Source: Caldilineaceae bacterium
GTDB taxonomy: Bacteria; Chloroflexota; Anaerolineae; Caldilineales; Caldilineaceae
Assembly (NCBI GenBank): GCA_022821545.1
Contig: JAJEDJ010000030.1
Span: 124,001-188,000, forward strand
Length of the DNA: 64,000 nt
Direction of reading: 5' to 3'
The notes beneath the pieces were generated by a model, which had not been told where the DNA came from, searched no databases, and worked only from the letters and a program-made list of their open reading frames with translations. The position numbers were made by a program, and so were the translations under genes. Shown here piece after piece: positions 27,128-36,599 of this stretch (the stretch's first letter is position 1; each line of letters opens with the position of its first letter).

Positions 27128-28120
27128 ATGCAACAACCGCTTGGCGAACAGATCAGAGTGCGCATGGACCAGGACGGCCCCGTCTTCACGGATAAGCGGG
27201 GCTTTCGCGAAGCGTGGCGCCAGATCAAGCGTGATCGGTTTCTCTACGCCCTCGCCGCACTTCCCCTCCTCTATTTCATAATCTTCCGCTACCTCCCCAT
27301 GGTCGGCCTGATCATCGCCTTCCAGGACTACGATCCCTTCCTCGGCATCGGCGCCATGTTCAGCCTGGACAACTTTGTGGGATTCAAGCACTTCACCAAC
27401 TTCTTCGACTCGATCTTCTTCTGGAACGTCGTTCGCAATACCGTCCTCATCAGCTTCTATAAGCTGCTCTTCGGCTTCCCCCTGCCTATCATCCTCGCTC
27501 TCTTGATAAACGAGGTGCGAATCACACTCTTCCAGCGCACGGTCCAGACCATCTCTTACCTGCCGCACTTCTTTTCAATGGTGGTGGCCGCAGGCATCGT
27601 CCGCGCCATGCTTACACCGCAGGGCGGCCTCCTCAATCAGGCTATCGTCGCATTCGGAGGCGAGGCCCAGGCTTTTCTCACCGACCCGGCCCTCTTCCGC
27701 TCCATCCTTGTCACCATGGACGTCTGGCAGCAGGCCGGCTGGAACAGCATCATCTTTCTTGCGGCCATGGCCACGATCAACCCGGAAATGTACGAGGCGG
27801 CGGCCATGGATGGCGCCAATCGCTTCCAGCGCATGTGGTACGTCACGCTTCCAAGCATCTCCTTCGCAATTGTCATCATCCTCATCTTCCGCATCGGCGG
27901 TATGCTGGACGCAGGGTTCGAACAGATCCTGCTTCTCTATTCACCCTCCGTCTACTCCGTCTCCGACATCATCGACACCTACGTCTATCGCGCCGGCCTC
28001 ATCGGCCGTCAGTACTCCTTTGGCGCGGCCGTAGGTCTGTTCAAGTCCGTTTTGGCGCTTGGCCTCATGTATCTGGCAAACAAAGTTGCCCAGTATTTGG
28101 GGCAGGAAGGCCTCTGGTAG
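27128..28120 (+). CDS. CUT1 ABC transporter permease, LplB/UgpA-like
   Basis: The 330-residue protein has about six membrane helices, preceded by a 40-residue cytosolic start. The EAA loop (YEAAAMDGANRFQRMW, then LPSI) contacts the ATPase. ALPLLYFIIFRYLPMVGLIIA marks the first helix of the LplB family. The ATG follows CAGGAGGCTGACGA. It forms a heterodimer with the next gene, ten bases downstream. No ATPase gene lies in the cluster, as is usual for this family, which often shares an MsmX-type ATPase encoded elsewhere. Confidence 0.9.
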   Translation: MQQPLGEQIRVRMDQDGPVFTDKRGFREAWRQIKRDRFLYALAALPLLYFIIFRYLPMVGLIIAFQDYDPFLGIGAMFSLDNFVGFKHFTNFFDSIFFWNVVRNTVLISFYKLLFGFPLPIILALLINEVRITLFQRTVQTISYLPHFFSMVVAAGIVRAMLTPQGGLLNQAIVAFGGEAQAFLTDPALFRSILVTMDVWQQAGWNSIIFLAAMATINPEMYEAAAMDGANRFQRMWYVTLPSISFAIVIILIFRIGGMLDAGFEQILLLYSPSVYSVSDIIDTYVYRAGLIGRQYSFGAAVGLFKSVLALGLMYLANKVAQYLGQEGLW

Positions 28121-28129
28121 GAGAGCGAC

Positions 28130-29020
28130 ATGAAACTATCTCGAGGCGAAAAGCTGTTCGACTGGGTCAACATCTTAGTACTCACCATACTTACCCTCTT
28201 CTTTCTCGTCCCCTTCCTTTCTGTCGTGTCAACCTCTCTGGTCAGCGGCAGAGAGTACGCTCTGCGCGGGCTCTTTATCCTTTACCCGTACCAGCCCGTT
28301 CTCAACTCCTATGAGATGCTCCTGGGGCAGGGGTCGATTGTAATCAACGCCTATTTTGTTACAACTGCCCGCGTGATCGTCGGAACCGCGCTTGGCCTTA
28401 TCTTCACCTTCCCACTGGCCTACGTGCTTTCCAAACGCCGGCTATATGCCCGCGTTCCGATCACGATGTTCATCTTTTTCACCATGCTCTTTCATGGCGG
28501 CCTGATCCCCAACTTTGTCCTGATAGAAAAACTGGGGCTCTTGGACAGTTTCTGGTCCATGATCTTGCCGAACCTGATCAATCCCTGGTGGCTTCTGATC
28601 ATGCGTAACTTCATGCTGGCCATTCCGGAGGAGCTGGAAGAGGCGGCCATTATGGACGGCGCAAGCCCCCTGGTCGTTCTGGTGCGCGTCTACCTGCCGC
28701 TCTCCATGCCCGTCATCGCCACCATCGGCCTCTGGTACGCCGTCATGCACTGGAACTACTGGTTTGACGCAGCCATCTACATTAACGATCCCAAGAAGCT
28801 GCCCCTCCAGCTGATCCTGCGCGGCATCCTTGAATACGGCACCGGCCAGTATAGTGACTACTCCGGCCTCGCCGAAATGACCGAACTGACCGATCCGCCG
28901 CCGGCCGAATCGCTAAAGGCCGCCATGATCGTCATCACTACTTTGCCGATCCTCATGATCTACCCCTTCATCCAACGCTACTTCGTCAGGGGCATCATGC
29001 TCGGCTCCATCAAAGGCTGA
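28130..29020 (+). CDS. CUT1 ABC transporter permease, YtcP/AraQ-like
   Basis: The 296-residue partner permease has an N-terminal cytosolic KLFDWVN segment, six predicted helices, and the EAA loop EEAAIMDGASPLVVLVR followed by LPLSMP. It ends FIQRYFVRGIMLGSIKG, a typical YtcP terminus. It should sit in the inner membrane with the preceding permease and receive sugar from the two lipoproteins. GGAGAGCGAC lies before the ATG, and the following gene begins seven bases after its stop. Confidence 0.9.
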   Translation: MKLSRGEKLFDWVNILVLTILTLFFLVPFLSVVSTSLVSGREYALRGLFILYPYQPVLNSYEMLLGQGSIVINAYFVTTARVIVGTALGLIFTFPLAYVLSKRRLYARVPITMFIFFTMLFHGGLIPNFVLIEKLGLLDSFWSMILPNLINPWWLLIMRNFMLAIPEELEEAAIMDGASPLVVLVRVYLPLSMPVIATIGLWYAVMHWNYWFDAAIYINDPKKLPLQLILRGILEYGTGQYSDYSGLAEMTELTDPPPAESLKAAMIVITTLPILMIYPFIQRYFVRGIMLGSIKG

Positions 29021-29027
29021 TTCCACC

Positions 29028-29936
29028 ATGGACAACTCCTTCCGCGGCGCATGGCCCGCGCTCATTACCCCCGCCTCCGCCGACGGCGGCGTCAATCTCA
29101 CCGCCCTCCGCGAGCTCATCGACTACATGCTGGCCAAGAAGGTCGATGGACTTTACCTCCTCGGCGGCACCGGCGAAGGCCTGCTGATCTCAGCCGCCGA
29201 CCGCCGCGCCGTCGTCGAAGCCGCCATGGACCAGGTCCGCGGCCGCGTCCCCGTCATCGTCCACGTCGGCAGCATCAGCACCCCTGAAGCCGCCGCGCTC
29301 GCCTGCCATTCACAGGAACACGGGGCTGACGGCGTGAGTTCTGTCCTGCCCGTCTACCTGGGCGGCCTCGACGCGACCTACCGTCACTACGGCGCCATCG
29401 CCGCCGCCGCGCCCGGCCTGCCCTTCTTCCCCTACCTCTTCGGCGGCCAGATCGACGCCACCGCCCTGATGAAGGAGCTCCTCTGCCGCATTCCCAACGT
29501 GGGCGGCGCCAAGTACACCGGCCCCAACATGTACGAGATCGCACAGATCATCGACCTGGGCGGCGACCTTCCCGCAGAACGCGGCTGGACCATCTTCTCC
29601 GGCATGGACGAGCAGTGCATCTTTGCCGCCATGATGAACGCGCCCGGCAACATAGGCTCCACCCTGAACGTCATGCCGGGCCCCTACCTCAAAATGAGAG
29701 AGTGGTACGAAGCCGGCGACGCCGCCAAAGGACTCGCGCTGCAAAAGCAGGCCAACCGCCTCACCGCCGTCATGATCGACCATGGAGTCGGCGCCGCCCT
29801 GCGCGTTTCCATGAAGGCCCTCGGCATCGACTGCGGCCCCCTCCGCCTGCCCCAGGAGACGATTTCTCCCCAGAAAGAGGAGATCATGCTCGCCGATCTT
29901 GAAGCGGCCGGCCTCGCCGAGCTTGCCGCCATGTAG
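29028..29936 (+). CDS. Dihydrodipicolinate synthase / N-acetylneuraminate lyase family aldolase
   Basis: The 302-residue protein has the class I aldolase residues of this family: GGTGE (46-50), Tyr136 in FFPYLFG and the Schiff-base Lys162 in GGAKYTG. Lineage members cleave or form pyruvate adducts (NanA, DapA, KDG aldolase). The spacing and the LLGGTGEGL form favour the NanA/sugar-acid branch over lysine synthesis. The position at the end of a sugar-transport operon agrees. It begins seven bases after the permease stop, so is co-transcribed. Exact substrate (sialic acid, keto-deoxy sugar acid or other) is not determined. Confidence 0.87.
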   Translation: MDNSFRGAWPALITPASADGGVNLTALRELIDYMLAKKVDGLYLLGGTGEGLLISAADRRAVVEAAMDQVRGRVPVIVHVGSISTPEAAALACHSQEHGADGVSSVLPVYLGGLDATYRHYGAIAAAAPGLPFFPYLFGGQIDATALMKELLCRIPNVGGAKYTGPNMYEIAQIIDLGGDLPAERGWTIFSGMDEQCIFAAMMNAPGNIGSTLNVMPGPYLKMREWYEAGDAAKGLALQKQANRLTAVMIDHGVGAALRVSMKALGIDCGPLRLPQETISPQKEEIMLADLEAAGLAELAAM

Positions 29937-30092
29937 TATGAGGCGCAAAGCAGTCTGGGATGCAACATAGTCTGGGGCGCAATTTCAGAAACTCCGTTCC
30001 GCATCCCGGAAACACTTAGTTTCGGCCAATCCAACCACGTAGCGTAGCATGGGCTCAGCCTGCCGCCGCGTCGGTCAACGCAAGGACCCGGC

Positions 30093-31604
30093 ATGTCCTT
30101 TTACGCCAAACTGGAAGCCGCCGCACGCCGCAACAACACGCTGCTCTGCGTCGGCCTTGATCCAACCCCCGAAGCCTGCCCTTTTCGCTTTCCGGCCGGG
30201 GTCAACGGCCCGCCCGATCAACCCCCTGATCGCACTGACCGGACCTGTCAGGAGCTACTGGCCTGGAACCTGTCCGTCATCGAAGCCACCACAGACCTCG
30301 TCTGCTGCTACAAGCCCAATATCGCCTTCTACGAAGCCCTGGGCCAGCCCGGCATGACTCTCCTGCGCGCCACCATCGCCGCCGTCCCAGCGGACATCCC
30401 CGTGCTTCTCGACGCCAAGCGCGGCGACATGGGCTCGACCGCCGCGGCCTACGCCCGCGCCTGCTTCGAAGATCTCCGCGTCGACGCCGTCACCCTCAGC
30501 CCCTACCTCGGCGAAGACAGCATCGCCCCCTTTGCCAAATACGAGGACAAAGGGCTGTTCGTGCTCTGCCACACCTCCAATCCTTCCGCCGTTACATTTC
30601 AAGAATTGACGGCCCGCGACAGCAAGAGGCCTGACAGCGACATCCCACTCTTCCTGCGCGTAGCCAATGAGGCCGTCACCTGGTCCCCTTCCGTAGGCTT
30701 GGTCGTAGGCGCGACCTACCCCGAGGCCCTTGCCGAAGTCCGCGCCGTTGCGCCCGACGCCTGGCTTCTGGCCCCGGGAATCGGCGCCCAAGGCGGCGAC
30801 CTCGAAGCTGCCCTCAAAGCCGGCCTGCGCGCCGACGGACTCGGTGTCCTCGTCGCCGCCACCCGCAGCGTCACCCAGGCCGACGACCCGCGCCAGGCGG
30901 CCGCCCTCATCAGGGAAGGCATCAACACCGCCCGCGCGCACTCCTTTTCTCCAACGAAAAACGAGGCGGCCGGCTCCGCCCCGAGACCATCGCCGGTTCC
31001 GGACGCCAACAGGGAACTGATCACCGGCCTCGCCGATCTCGGCGCTCTCCAGTTCGGCGACTTCACCCTCGCCAGCGGCAAACGCTCCTCCATGTACGTC
31101 GATCTGCGCCTCCTCGTCAGTCGCCCGGACCTGATGCAGGCCGCCGCCGCCGCTTACGCAAAAGAACTGGCCGCGCTGCATTGCGACCGCATCGCCGGCG
31201 TCCCCTACGCCGCTCTGCCGATCGGCATGGCCGTAGCCCTGGCCAGCGGTGTCCCCCTCATCTACAATCGCAAAGAGAGCAAAAGCCACGGCCTCGGCAA
31301 AGATATCGAAGGCCTGTGGCAACCGGGCGAGCGCGTCGTCATTATCGAGGACGTTATCACCACCGGCGGCAGCATCGTCAGTTCAGTTGAGCTGTTCCGC
31401 GCCGCCGGCCTGGTTGTCGAGGACGCGATTGTGCTGCTGGACAGGCAGCAAGGAGGCGTCGAAAACCTGCGCAAAGCCGGAATACGCGTTCACAGTGTCC
31501 TGGCGCTGGGAGACGTCCTGGACCTGCTCTCAGAGACAGGTCATATCCCCGAAGAGATTCGCCGGTCGCTGGGTCTGTCCGCCGCCGCTGGGGAAGATCA
31601 GTAG
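30093..31604 (+). CDS. pyrFE: Fused orotidine-5'-phosphate decarboxylase and orotate phosphoribosyltransferase
   Basis: The 503-residue protein carries both last steps of UMP synthesis. Residues 1 to about 285 are a type 2 PyrF with CVGLDPTP near the start and the catalytic [13 protein letters not shown] at about 105-117. Residues from about 305 are Pyr[19 protein letters not shown] at the start and the PRPP loop [13 protein letters not shown] at about 415. The order is ODC then OPRT, reverse to animal UMPS. The linker is Ser/Thr/Ala/Pro-rich. The next gene is pyrD, 33 bases away, so this is a pyrimidine operon. Confidence 0.93.
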   Translation: MSFYAKLEAAARRNNTLLCVGLDPTPEACPFRFPAGVNGPPDQPPDRTDRTCQELLAWNLSVIEATTDLVCCYKPNIAFYEALGQPGMTLLRATIAAVPADIPVLLDAKRGDMGSTAAAYARACFEDLRVDAVTLSPYLGEDSIAPFAKYEDKGLFVLCHTSNPSAVTFQELTARDSKRPDSDIPLFLRVANEAVTWSPSVGLVVGATYPEALAEVRAVAPDAWLLAPGIGAQGGDLEAALKAGLRADGLGVLVAATRSVTQADDPRQAAALIREGINTARAHSFSPTKNEAAGSAPRPSPVPDANRELITGLADLGALQFGDFTLASGKRSSMYVDLRLLVSRPDLMQAAAAAYAKELAALHCDRIAGVPYAALPIGMAVALASGVPLIYNRKESKSHGLGKDIEGLWQPGERVVIIEDVITTGGSIVSSVELFRAAGLVVEDAIVLLDRQQGGVENLRKAGIRVHSVLALGDVLDLLSETGHIPEEIRRSLGLSAAAGEDQ

Positions 31605-31637
31605 CCGGGCGGCCTGTTCTGTGGAGAGATATCCGAA

Positions 31638-32636
31638 TTGAGCGAGGACCTTCCCAACCCTTCAGTCACCTTCCTCGACCGCGAACTGCCCTCGCCGCTC
31701 GTGCTCGCAAGCGGCATCTGGGGCACCACCGTCAGCCTGCTCGAACGGGCCGCCGACCAGGGCTGCGGCGCCGTAACCGCCAAGAGCTGCGGCCCCGAGC
31801 CGCGCGCAGGCCACGTAAACCCTTCCTGCATCGACTGGGGCGGCGGCCTGCTAAATGCCATCGGTCTGGCGAATCCGGGCGTCGATGAGGAAATCGGGCT
31901 GCTCCGGGAGGCAAAGGCCCGCCTCCAACCGCGCGGCGTCGCCGTTATCGCCAGTATCTTTGCCGGAACGGCCTCCGAGTTCGGCGACGTCGCCCGCCGC
32001 ATCGCCTCTGCCAGTCCCGACTTTCTTGAGATCAACATCTCCTGTCCCAATGTCGAGGACAGTTTCGGAGAGCCCTTCGCCGCCAACCCCGACGCCGCCG
32101 CCGCCGTCACCGGCTGCGTAAAGCAGGCCGTCGCAGGGCAGGCCATCCCCGTCATCGTCAAACTCGCGCCCAACGTTCCCAGCGTCGGCCGCATCGCCCA
32201 GGCCGCGGTCCACGCCGGCGCCGACGCGCTCTGCGCCATCAACACCATGCCCGGTCTCGTCCTCGATCCCTACAGCGGCCAGCCCGTCCTCGCCAACCGC
32301 AGCGGCGGCATCAGCGGCCCCGCCCTCAAACCAATCGCGCTCAAAGCCGTCTACGACGCCCGCAAAGCCTGCCCCCACACGCCGATCATCGGCACCGGCG
32401 GCGTCAGCGACGGCCAGGACGCCGTTGAAATGCTCATGGCCGGTGCCACCGTTGTCGGCGTCGGCAGCGCCATCTACCAGCGCGGCCCCGACGCCCTCCG
32501 TAACATCCACGCCGAGCTCCGGCAGTGGATGGCTGCCCAAAACATAGCCAGCATCGCCGACCTCCAGGACCGCGCCCACAGCGAGCCGCTCTACGCAACA
32601 TCACCCTCCATACCGCCCGCGCCCTCCGCTCACTAG
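31638..32636 (+). CDS. pyrD: Class 1 dihydroorotate dehydrogenase
   Basis: The 332-residue FMN enzyme has VLASGIWG near the start, [12 protein letters not shown] (substrate and FMN Lys), NISCPNVED (class 1 catalytic Cys about 137), and [11 protein letters not shown] near the end. The Cys base marks class 1; class 2 uses Ser. The start is TTG at 31638 with GGAGAG upstream. The partner PyrK electron-transfer subunit of class 1B is not in the window, so the electron acceptor is unclear. Confidence 0.9.
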   Translation: MSEDLPNPSVTFLDRELPSPLVLASGIWGTTVSLLERAADQGCGAVTAKSCGPEPRAGHVNPSCIDWGGGLLNAIGLANPGVDEEIGLLREAKARLQPRGVAVIASIFAGTASEFGDVARRIASASPDFLEINISCPNVEDSFGEPFAANPDAAAAVTGCVKQAVAGQAIPVIVKLAPNVPSVGRIAQAAVHAGADALCAINTMPGLVLDPYSGQPVLANRSGGISGPALKPIALKAVYDARKACPHTPIIGTGGVSDGQDAVEMLMAGATVVGVGSAIYQRGPDALRNIHAELRQWMAAQNIASIADLQDRAHSEPLYATSPSIPPAPSAH

Positions 32637-32680
32637 TGGCCCACTGATGGCTCACGAGTGGCCCAGCACCGGCCCATGCC

Positions 32681-33766
32681 CTACAGGATCAGCATCGCAT
32701 CTCCGAAGCTGTAAAAGCGATAGCCCTCCGCCTTTGCCTCTTCATACGTCCTCAAAAGAATCTGCCGGCCCGCATCAAGGTCCTCCGGGTGCGCCTGACC
32801 CACAAACGCGCTCACCAGCATCAGCAGCGATGACCGCGGCAGATGAAAATTTGTCAGCAGCGCGTCCACCGCCTGGAAACGGTATCCGGGAAAGATAAAC
32901 AGATCGACCTCGCCCGTGAAAGGAACGACCGCCTCCCGCCCCCGGGCCGGCCCGTTACCATCCACACGCCTGGCAGTAGTGGCGCAGTATTCGAGCACGC
33001 GCGTCGAAGTGGTGCCTACCGCACATACGCGCCCTCCCTGCTTCCCAACCGCATTGACGGCCCCCGCCGCCTTCACCGTCAGCTCCGCCCACTCCCTGTG
33101 AATCCGATGGTCCGCCACCCGTTCCGCCGTGACCGGCCCGAACGTATCCAGACCCACGTGCAAAGTGATCGTCTCCCATCCGACGCCCTTTCCGCTCAGT
33201 CTCCGCAACAGTTCCGGCGTGAAATGCAGACCCGCCGTTGGCGCCGCCGCGCTGCCTTCAGGACGGCTGTAGACCGTCTGATAACGCCCCCTGTCGCCTG
33301 CAAAGCCGCTGATGTACGGCGGCAGAGGCAACTCTCCCAGCTCACCGAGTTTTCCCCTGATCGCCGCTGAGAAACGCGCCCTCCGCATACCGCCCGGCCC
33401 TTCCGCGACAATCTCCGCAGAATAAGGGCCGCCGTCGATTTCCACCCTTGCGCCCACTCTCAGACCGCGGCCCCGCACCAGGCAGCTCCACTCCCTGCCC
33501 GCCCCGTCCACCTGGCGCAGAAGAAAGATCTCCACCGCGCCGCCCGTAGGCTTATGCGCCCGCAGCCGCGCCGGAACGACGCGGCTGTCGTTGGCGACCA
33601 GCAGATCGCCGGCTCGCAGGAACCTGTCGATTTCGCCAAAGCGGTGGTGTTCCACACTTCCCGAAGCCCGGTCCAGGACCAGCAGCCGGCTACTGTCGCG
33701 AGGTTCGGCCGGCTGCTGCGCGATGAAGCTCTTGGGAAGTTCGTAGTCGAACAGATCGGTTCTCAT
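32681..33766 (-). CDS. queA: S-adenosylmethionine:tRNA ribosyltransferase-isomerase
   Basis: The 361-residue protein begins MRTDLFDYELPKSFIAQQP and continues with EPRDSSRLLVLDR, the QueA N-terminal signature. SAAAPTAGLHFT occurs in the middle, and FHLPRSSLLMLVSAF near the end. It transfers the ribosyl moiety of SAM to preQ1 in the wobble base of tRNA to make epoxyqueuosine. It converges with pyrD at a 44-base gap and diverges from the penicillin-acylase gene. Confidence 0.95.
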   Translation of the reverse strand: MRTDLFDYELPKSFIAQQPAEPRDSSRLLVLDRASGSVEHHRFGEIDRFLRAGDLLVANDSRVVPARLRAHKPTGGAVEIFLLRQVDGAGREWSCLVRGRGLRVGARVEIDGGPYSAEIVAEGPGGMRRARFSAAIRGKLGELGELPLPPYISGFAGDRGRYQTVYSRPEGSAAAPTAGLHFTPELLRRLSGKGVGWETITLHVGLDTFGPVTAERVADHRIHREWAELTVKAAGAVNAVGKQGGRVCAVGTTSTRVLEYCATTARRVDGNGPARGREAVVPFTGEVDLFIFPGYRFQAVDALLTNFHLPRSSLLMLVSAFVGQAHPEDLDAGRQILLRTYEEAKAEGYRFYSFGDAMLIL

Positions 33767-33982
33767 CTGTTATCTGCATGCCGCCTGCCGTGCGGCCGGT
33801 CCATGGTCTGCGAAACCCGGTTGCAGGTCTGCGAATAAAGGGAGGCTGCAATGATCCAGCCGCGATTTCACTTGGTTTTAACACAGGTGTTAGAATCGAG
33901 GAAGCGCCCGGCTGACCGCGACCATCCAATCCTTCCATCCAGCCCAAAGCAATGCAAAGTGAAACGCAATAGACCGACGCCC

Positions 33983-36553
33983 ATGAACCTCACAACAGTG
34001 ATACTGGCAGTCGCCCTTCTCTTTCTCATCGTTCTGCTGGGCGGCGGGCTCATCGTCTATATCTACTGGTGGCTCGTCCAGCGGCCTGCGCCCCAACTTG
34101 AAGGCGAGCTGGACCTTCCCGAGCTGGACGCGACCGTTGAAATCCTCCGCGACCGCCACGGCATCCCCCATGTCTACGCCCAGAACGAAGCCGACCTCTG
34201 GCGCGCCCAGGGCTTCACTCACGCCCAGGACCGCCTCTGGCAGATGGAGCTCAACCGCCGCGTCGCCCACGGCCGCCTCGCCGAGCTGTTCGGTGAAGCC
34301 GCCCTCGACGTCGATCGTTTCAGCCGAATCGTCGGCTTCCACCGCGCCGCCCAGGCCGAACTGGATGCCCTCGACGAAGCCACGATCGCTGTCATGCGCC
34401 ACTACTGCCAGGGCGTCAACGCCTATATCCGCAGCCGCAAAGGCAGACTGGCCGCCGAATTCAACCTGCTGCGCCGCCAGCCCGAAGAGTGGTCGCCCGT
34501 CGACATTCTGGCCTTTGGCAAGATGATGTCCTGGAGCCTCAACGTAAACTGGGAAAGTGAGCTGGTCCGGCTGCAGCTCGCCGCCAAGCTGGACCCGACC
34601 CTCGCCTCCGACCTGGAGCCGGACTATCCCAACATCAATCCAACCGTGTCGGAAGGCGCCGGCAGCCAGGAATCGATGCGGCTGCTCCACACCGCCGGCC
34701 TCATTCTCAACGAATACGAACAGCTGAAGGGCTGGTTGGGCGTCGCCTCGCCGGAGTTTGGGCAGGGGAGCAATGCCTGGGCCGTCTCAGCGGAAAAGTC
34801 CGCCAGCGGCCGTCCCATCCTCTGTAACGATCCCCACCTGGTCATGTCCATGCCCGGCACATGGTACGAGATGCACCTCTCCTGCCCCCCTGCCGGCAGT
34901 ACCGACCCCGACGGTTCCGACCCCGACAGGTCCGACCTGGACAGCCCCGACCGCGGCATCCACGTCAGCGGCGCCTCGTTCGCCGGCGCGCCCGGCATTA
35001 TCATCGGCCACAACGAACAGATCGCCTGGGGCTTGACCAACGCCTTCCCCGATGTCCAGGACCTCTTCATTGAGCGCCCCCATCCCGACAACGGCAACGG
35101 CGGCCCGCCCCGCTTCCAGTATCAGGGTGAATGGGAAGAGGCCGCGGTCCTGCGCGAGGAGATCTACCTCCGCAACCGCGCCCGCCCCCACGTGGAAGAG
35201 GTCATCGTGACCCGCCACGGCCCCATCCTCACCGGGATTCTCAAGTCTGACGGCCCCGACTCCCCCTTCCCCGACGAGCCGGTACTCACCGCGGCGCCCT
35301 TCGCCCTCCGCTGGATCGGCCACGATCCGGGCGCCGTGATGCGCTCGGTCCTGCGCCTCAACCGCGCCCGGAACTGGCAGGAGTTCAACGCCGTCCTCGC
35401 CGACTGGAGCGCGCCCTCCCAGGTCTTCGCCTACGCCGATCGCGAAAACAACATCGGCTACCGCCTCGCCGGCGCCGTCCCCATTCGCCGCAACGGAAAC
35501 GGCCTCGTGCCCGTGCCCGGCTGGAGCGGAGACTACGAATGGGACAGCCTGGTTCCCGACGACGAGCTGCCCCGGCTCCTGAATCCCCCCAGCGGCCTCA
35601 TCGTGACCGCCAACAACAAGGTCACCGGCGACGACTACCCCTACGTTCTCAGCTTCGAGACCATGCCCGGCTGGCGCGCCCGCCGTATCGAAGAGATGCT
35701 GGCCGCCAAAGAACAGCTCACGCTGCGCGACATGGAGCAGATTCAGCTCGACGAGACCAGCCTCTACGCCAAAGAGCTTACACCCTTACTGACCGGCCGT
35801 CTCAGCGAAGACCCCAACGTGCGCGTCGCCGTCAACATGCTGCAGGACTGGGGCTATCGCATGGACCAGGAAAGCCCCGCTGCCCTCGTCTTCCACTATA
35901 CTGTCCTCCATCTGCTCGACCTGACCTTCGGCCAAAAGCTGGGCGCCACCGCCCCCGCCTTCCTCGGTAAGGGCAGCAGCCCCGTCTTTCTCATCAACGG
36001 CTTCATGCTTCGCGCCCAGACGAAACTGCTGGAACTCCTGCAAAACGAGGAAGATTCTCCCTGGTATGCCGACGCGGCCACCGGCCGCCGCAGAACCAGG
36101 GAAGAGCTGATCGAGACCGCCCTCCGCCTCTCCGTGCATCGCCTCCGCCGCGAGGTGAACGCCACGCCCCGCAAGTGGGCCTGGGGTCGAATGCACCAGA
36201 TCCGCTACAGCCACACACTCGGCCGCGCGCCCATCCTCGGCTGGCTCTTCAACCGCGGCCCCTATCCCATCGGCGGCGACGGCACCACCCCCAACCAGAC
36301 CGGCTTCATGTCCGAGCTGCCGCCGGGCCTAGTGCAGGTCCAGGCCGCCTATCGCCAGATCTTCGACGTCGGCAACTGGGACGCCGCCCAAAGCGTCACC
36401 GCCAGCGGCCAGTCAGGCCATCCAATCAGCCGCAACTATGCCGACCAGATCCCCATGTGGCTGGAAGGAGCCTATCACAAAATGCCCTGGAGCCGCGCCG
36501 CCGTCGAAAAAACCGCCAGCCGCCGCCTCCTCCTCAAAAGCAGCGGTCGGTGA
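33983..36553 (+). CDS. Penicillin acylase family N-terminal-nucleophile hydrolase, membrane-anchored
   Basis: Translation from the ATG at 33983 gives 856 residues. It starts with one hydrophobic helix (about 4-28) that should anchor the rest outside the membrane. The alpha part begins VEILRDRHGIPHVYAQNEAD. The autocatalytic site is Gly262/Ser263 in GQGSNAWAV; Ser263 becomes the nucleophile after self-cleavage. The beta part follows, with NDPHLVMSMPGTWYEMHL. Family members hydrolyse amide bonds of penicillins, acyl-homoserine lactones or other N-acyl compounds. An in-frame upstream ATG at 33851 would add residues without conservation. A short low-complexity insert of repeated S/T-D-P-D units lies near 305-325. 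Confidence 0.9.
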   Translation: MNLTTVILAVALLFLIVLLGGGLIVYIYWWLVQRPAPQLEGELDLPELDATVEILRDRHGIPHVYAQNEADLWRAQGFTHAQDRLWQMELNRRVAHGRLAELFGEAALDVDRFSRIVGFHRAAQAELDALDEATIAVMRHYCQGVNAYIRSRKGRLAAEFNLLRRQPEEWSPVDILAFGKMMSWSLNVNWESELVRLQLAAKLDPTLASDLEPDYPNINPTVSEGAGSQESMRLLHTAGLILNEYEQLKGWLGVASPEFGQGSNAWAVSAEKSASGRPILCNDPHLVMSMPGTWYEMHLSCPPAGSTDPDGSDPDRSDLDSPDRGIHVSGASFAGAPGIIIGHNEQIAWGLTNAFPDVQDLFIERPHPDNGNGGPPRFQYQGEWEEAAVLREEIYLRNRARPHVEEVIVTRHGPILTGILKSDGPDSPFPDEPVLTAAPFALRWIGHDPGAVMRSVLRLNRARNWQEFNAVLADWSAPSQVFAYADRENNIGYRLAGAVPIRRNGNGLVPVPGWSGDYEWDSLVPDDELPRLLNPPSGLIVTANNKVTGDDYPYVLSFETMPGWRARRIEEMLAAKEQLTLRDMEQIQLDETSLYAKELTPLLTGRLSEDPNVRVAVNMLQDWGYRMDQESPAALVFHYTVLHLLDLTFGQKLGATAPAFLGKGSSPVFLINGFMLRAQTKLLELLQNEEDSPWYADAATGRRRTREELIETALRLSVHRLRREVNATPRKWAWGRMHQIRYSHTLGRAPILGWLFNRGPYPIGGDGTTPNQTGFMSELPPGLVQVQAAYRQIFDVGNWDAAQSVTASGQSGHPISRNYADQIPMWLEGAYHKMPWSRAAVEKTASRRLLLKSSGR

Positions 36554-36599
36554 AGGAGACCCACCCGGGTCCCTGGACGCCTGCAACCGGCACGACTCC

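Noticed and set aside
25507..27228. A 573-residue open frame on the minus strand opposite solute-binding gene 2
   Set aside because: It mirrors the coding strand of a clear lipoprotein gene. It has no family motif and is a by-product of GC-rich codon use.
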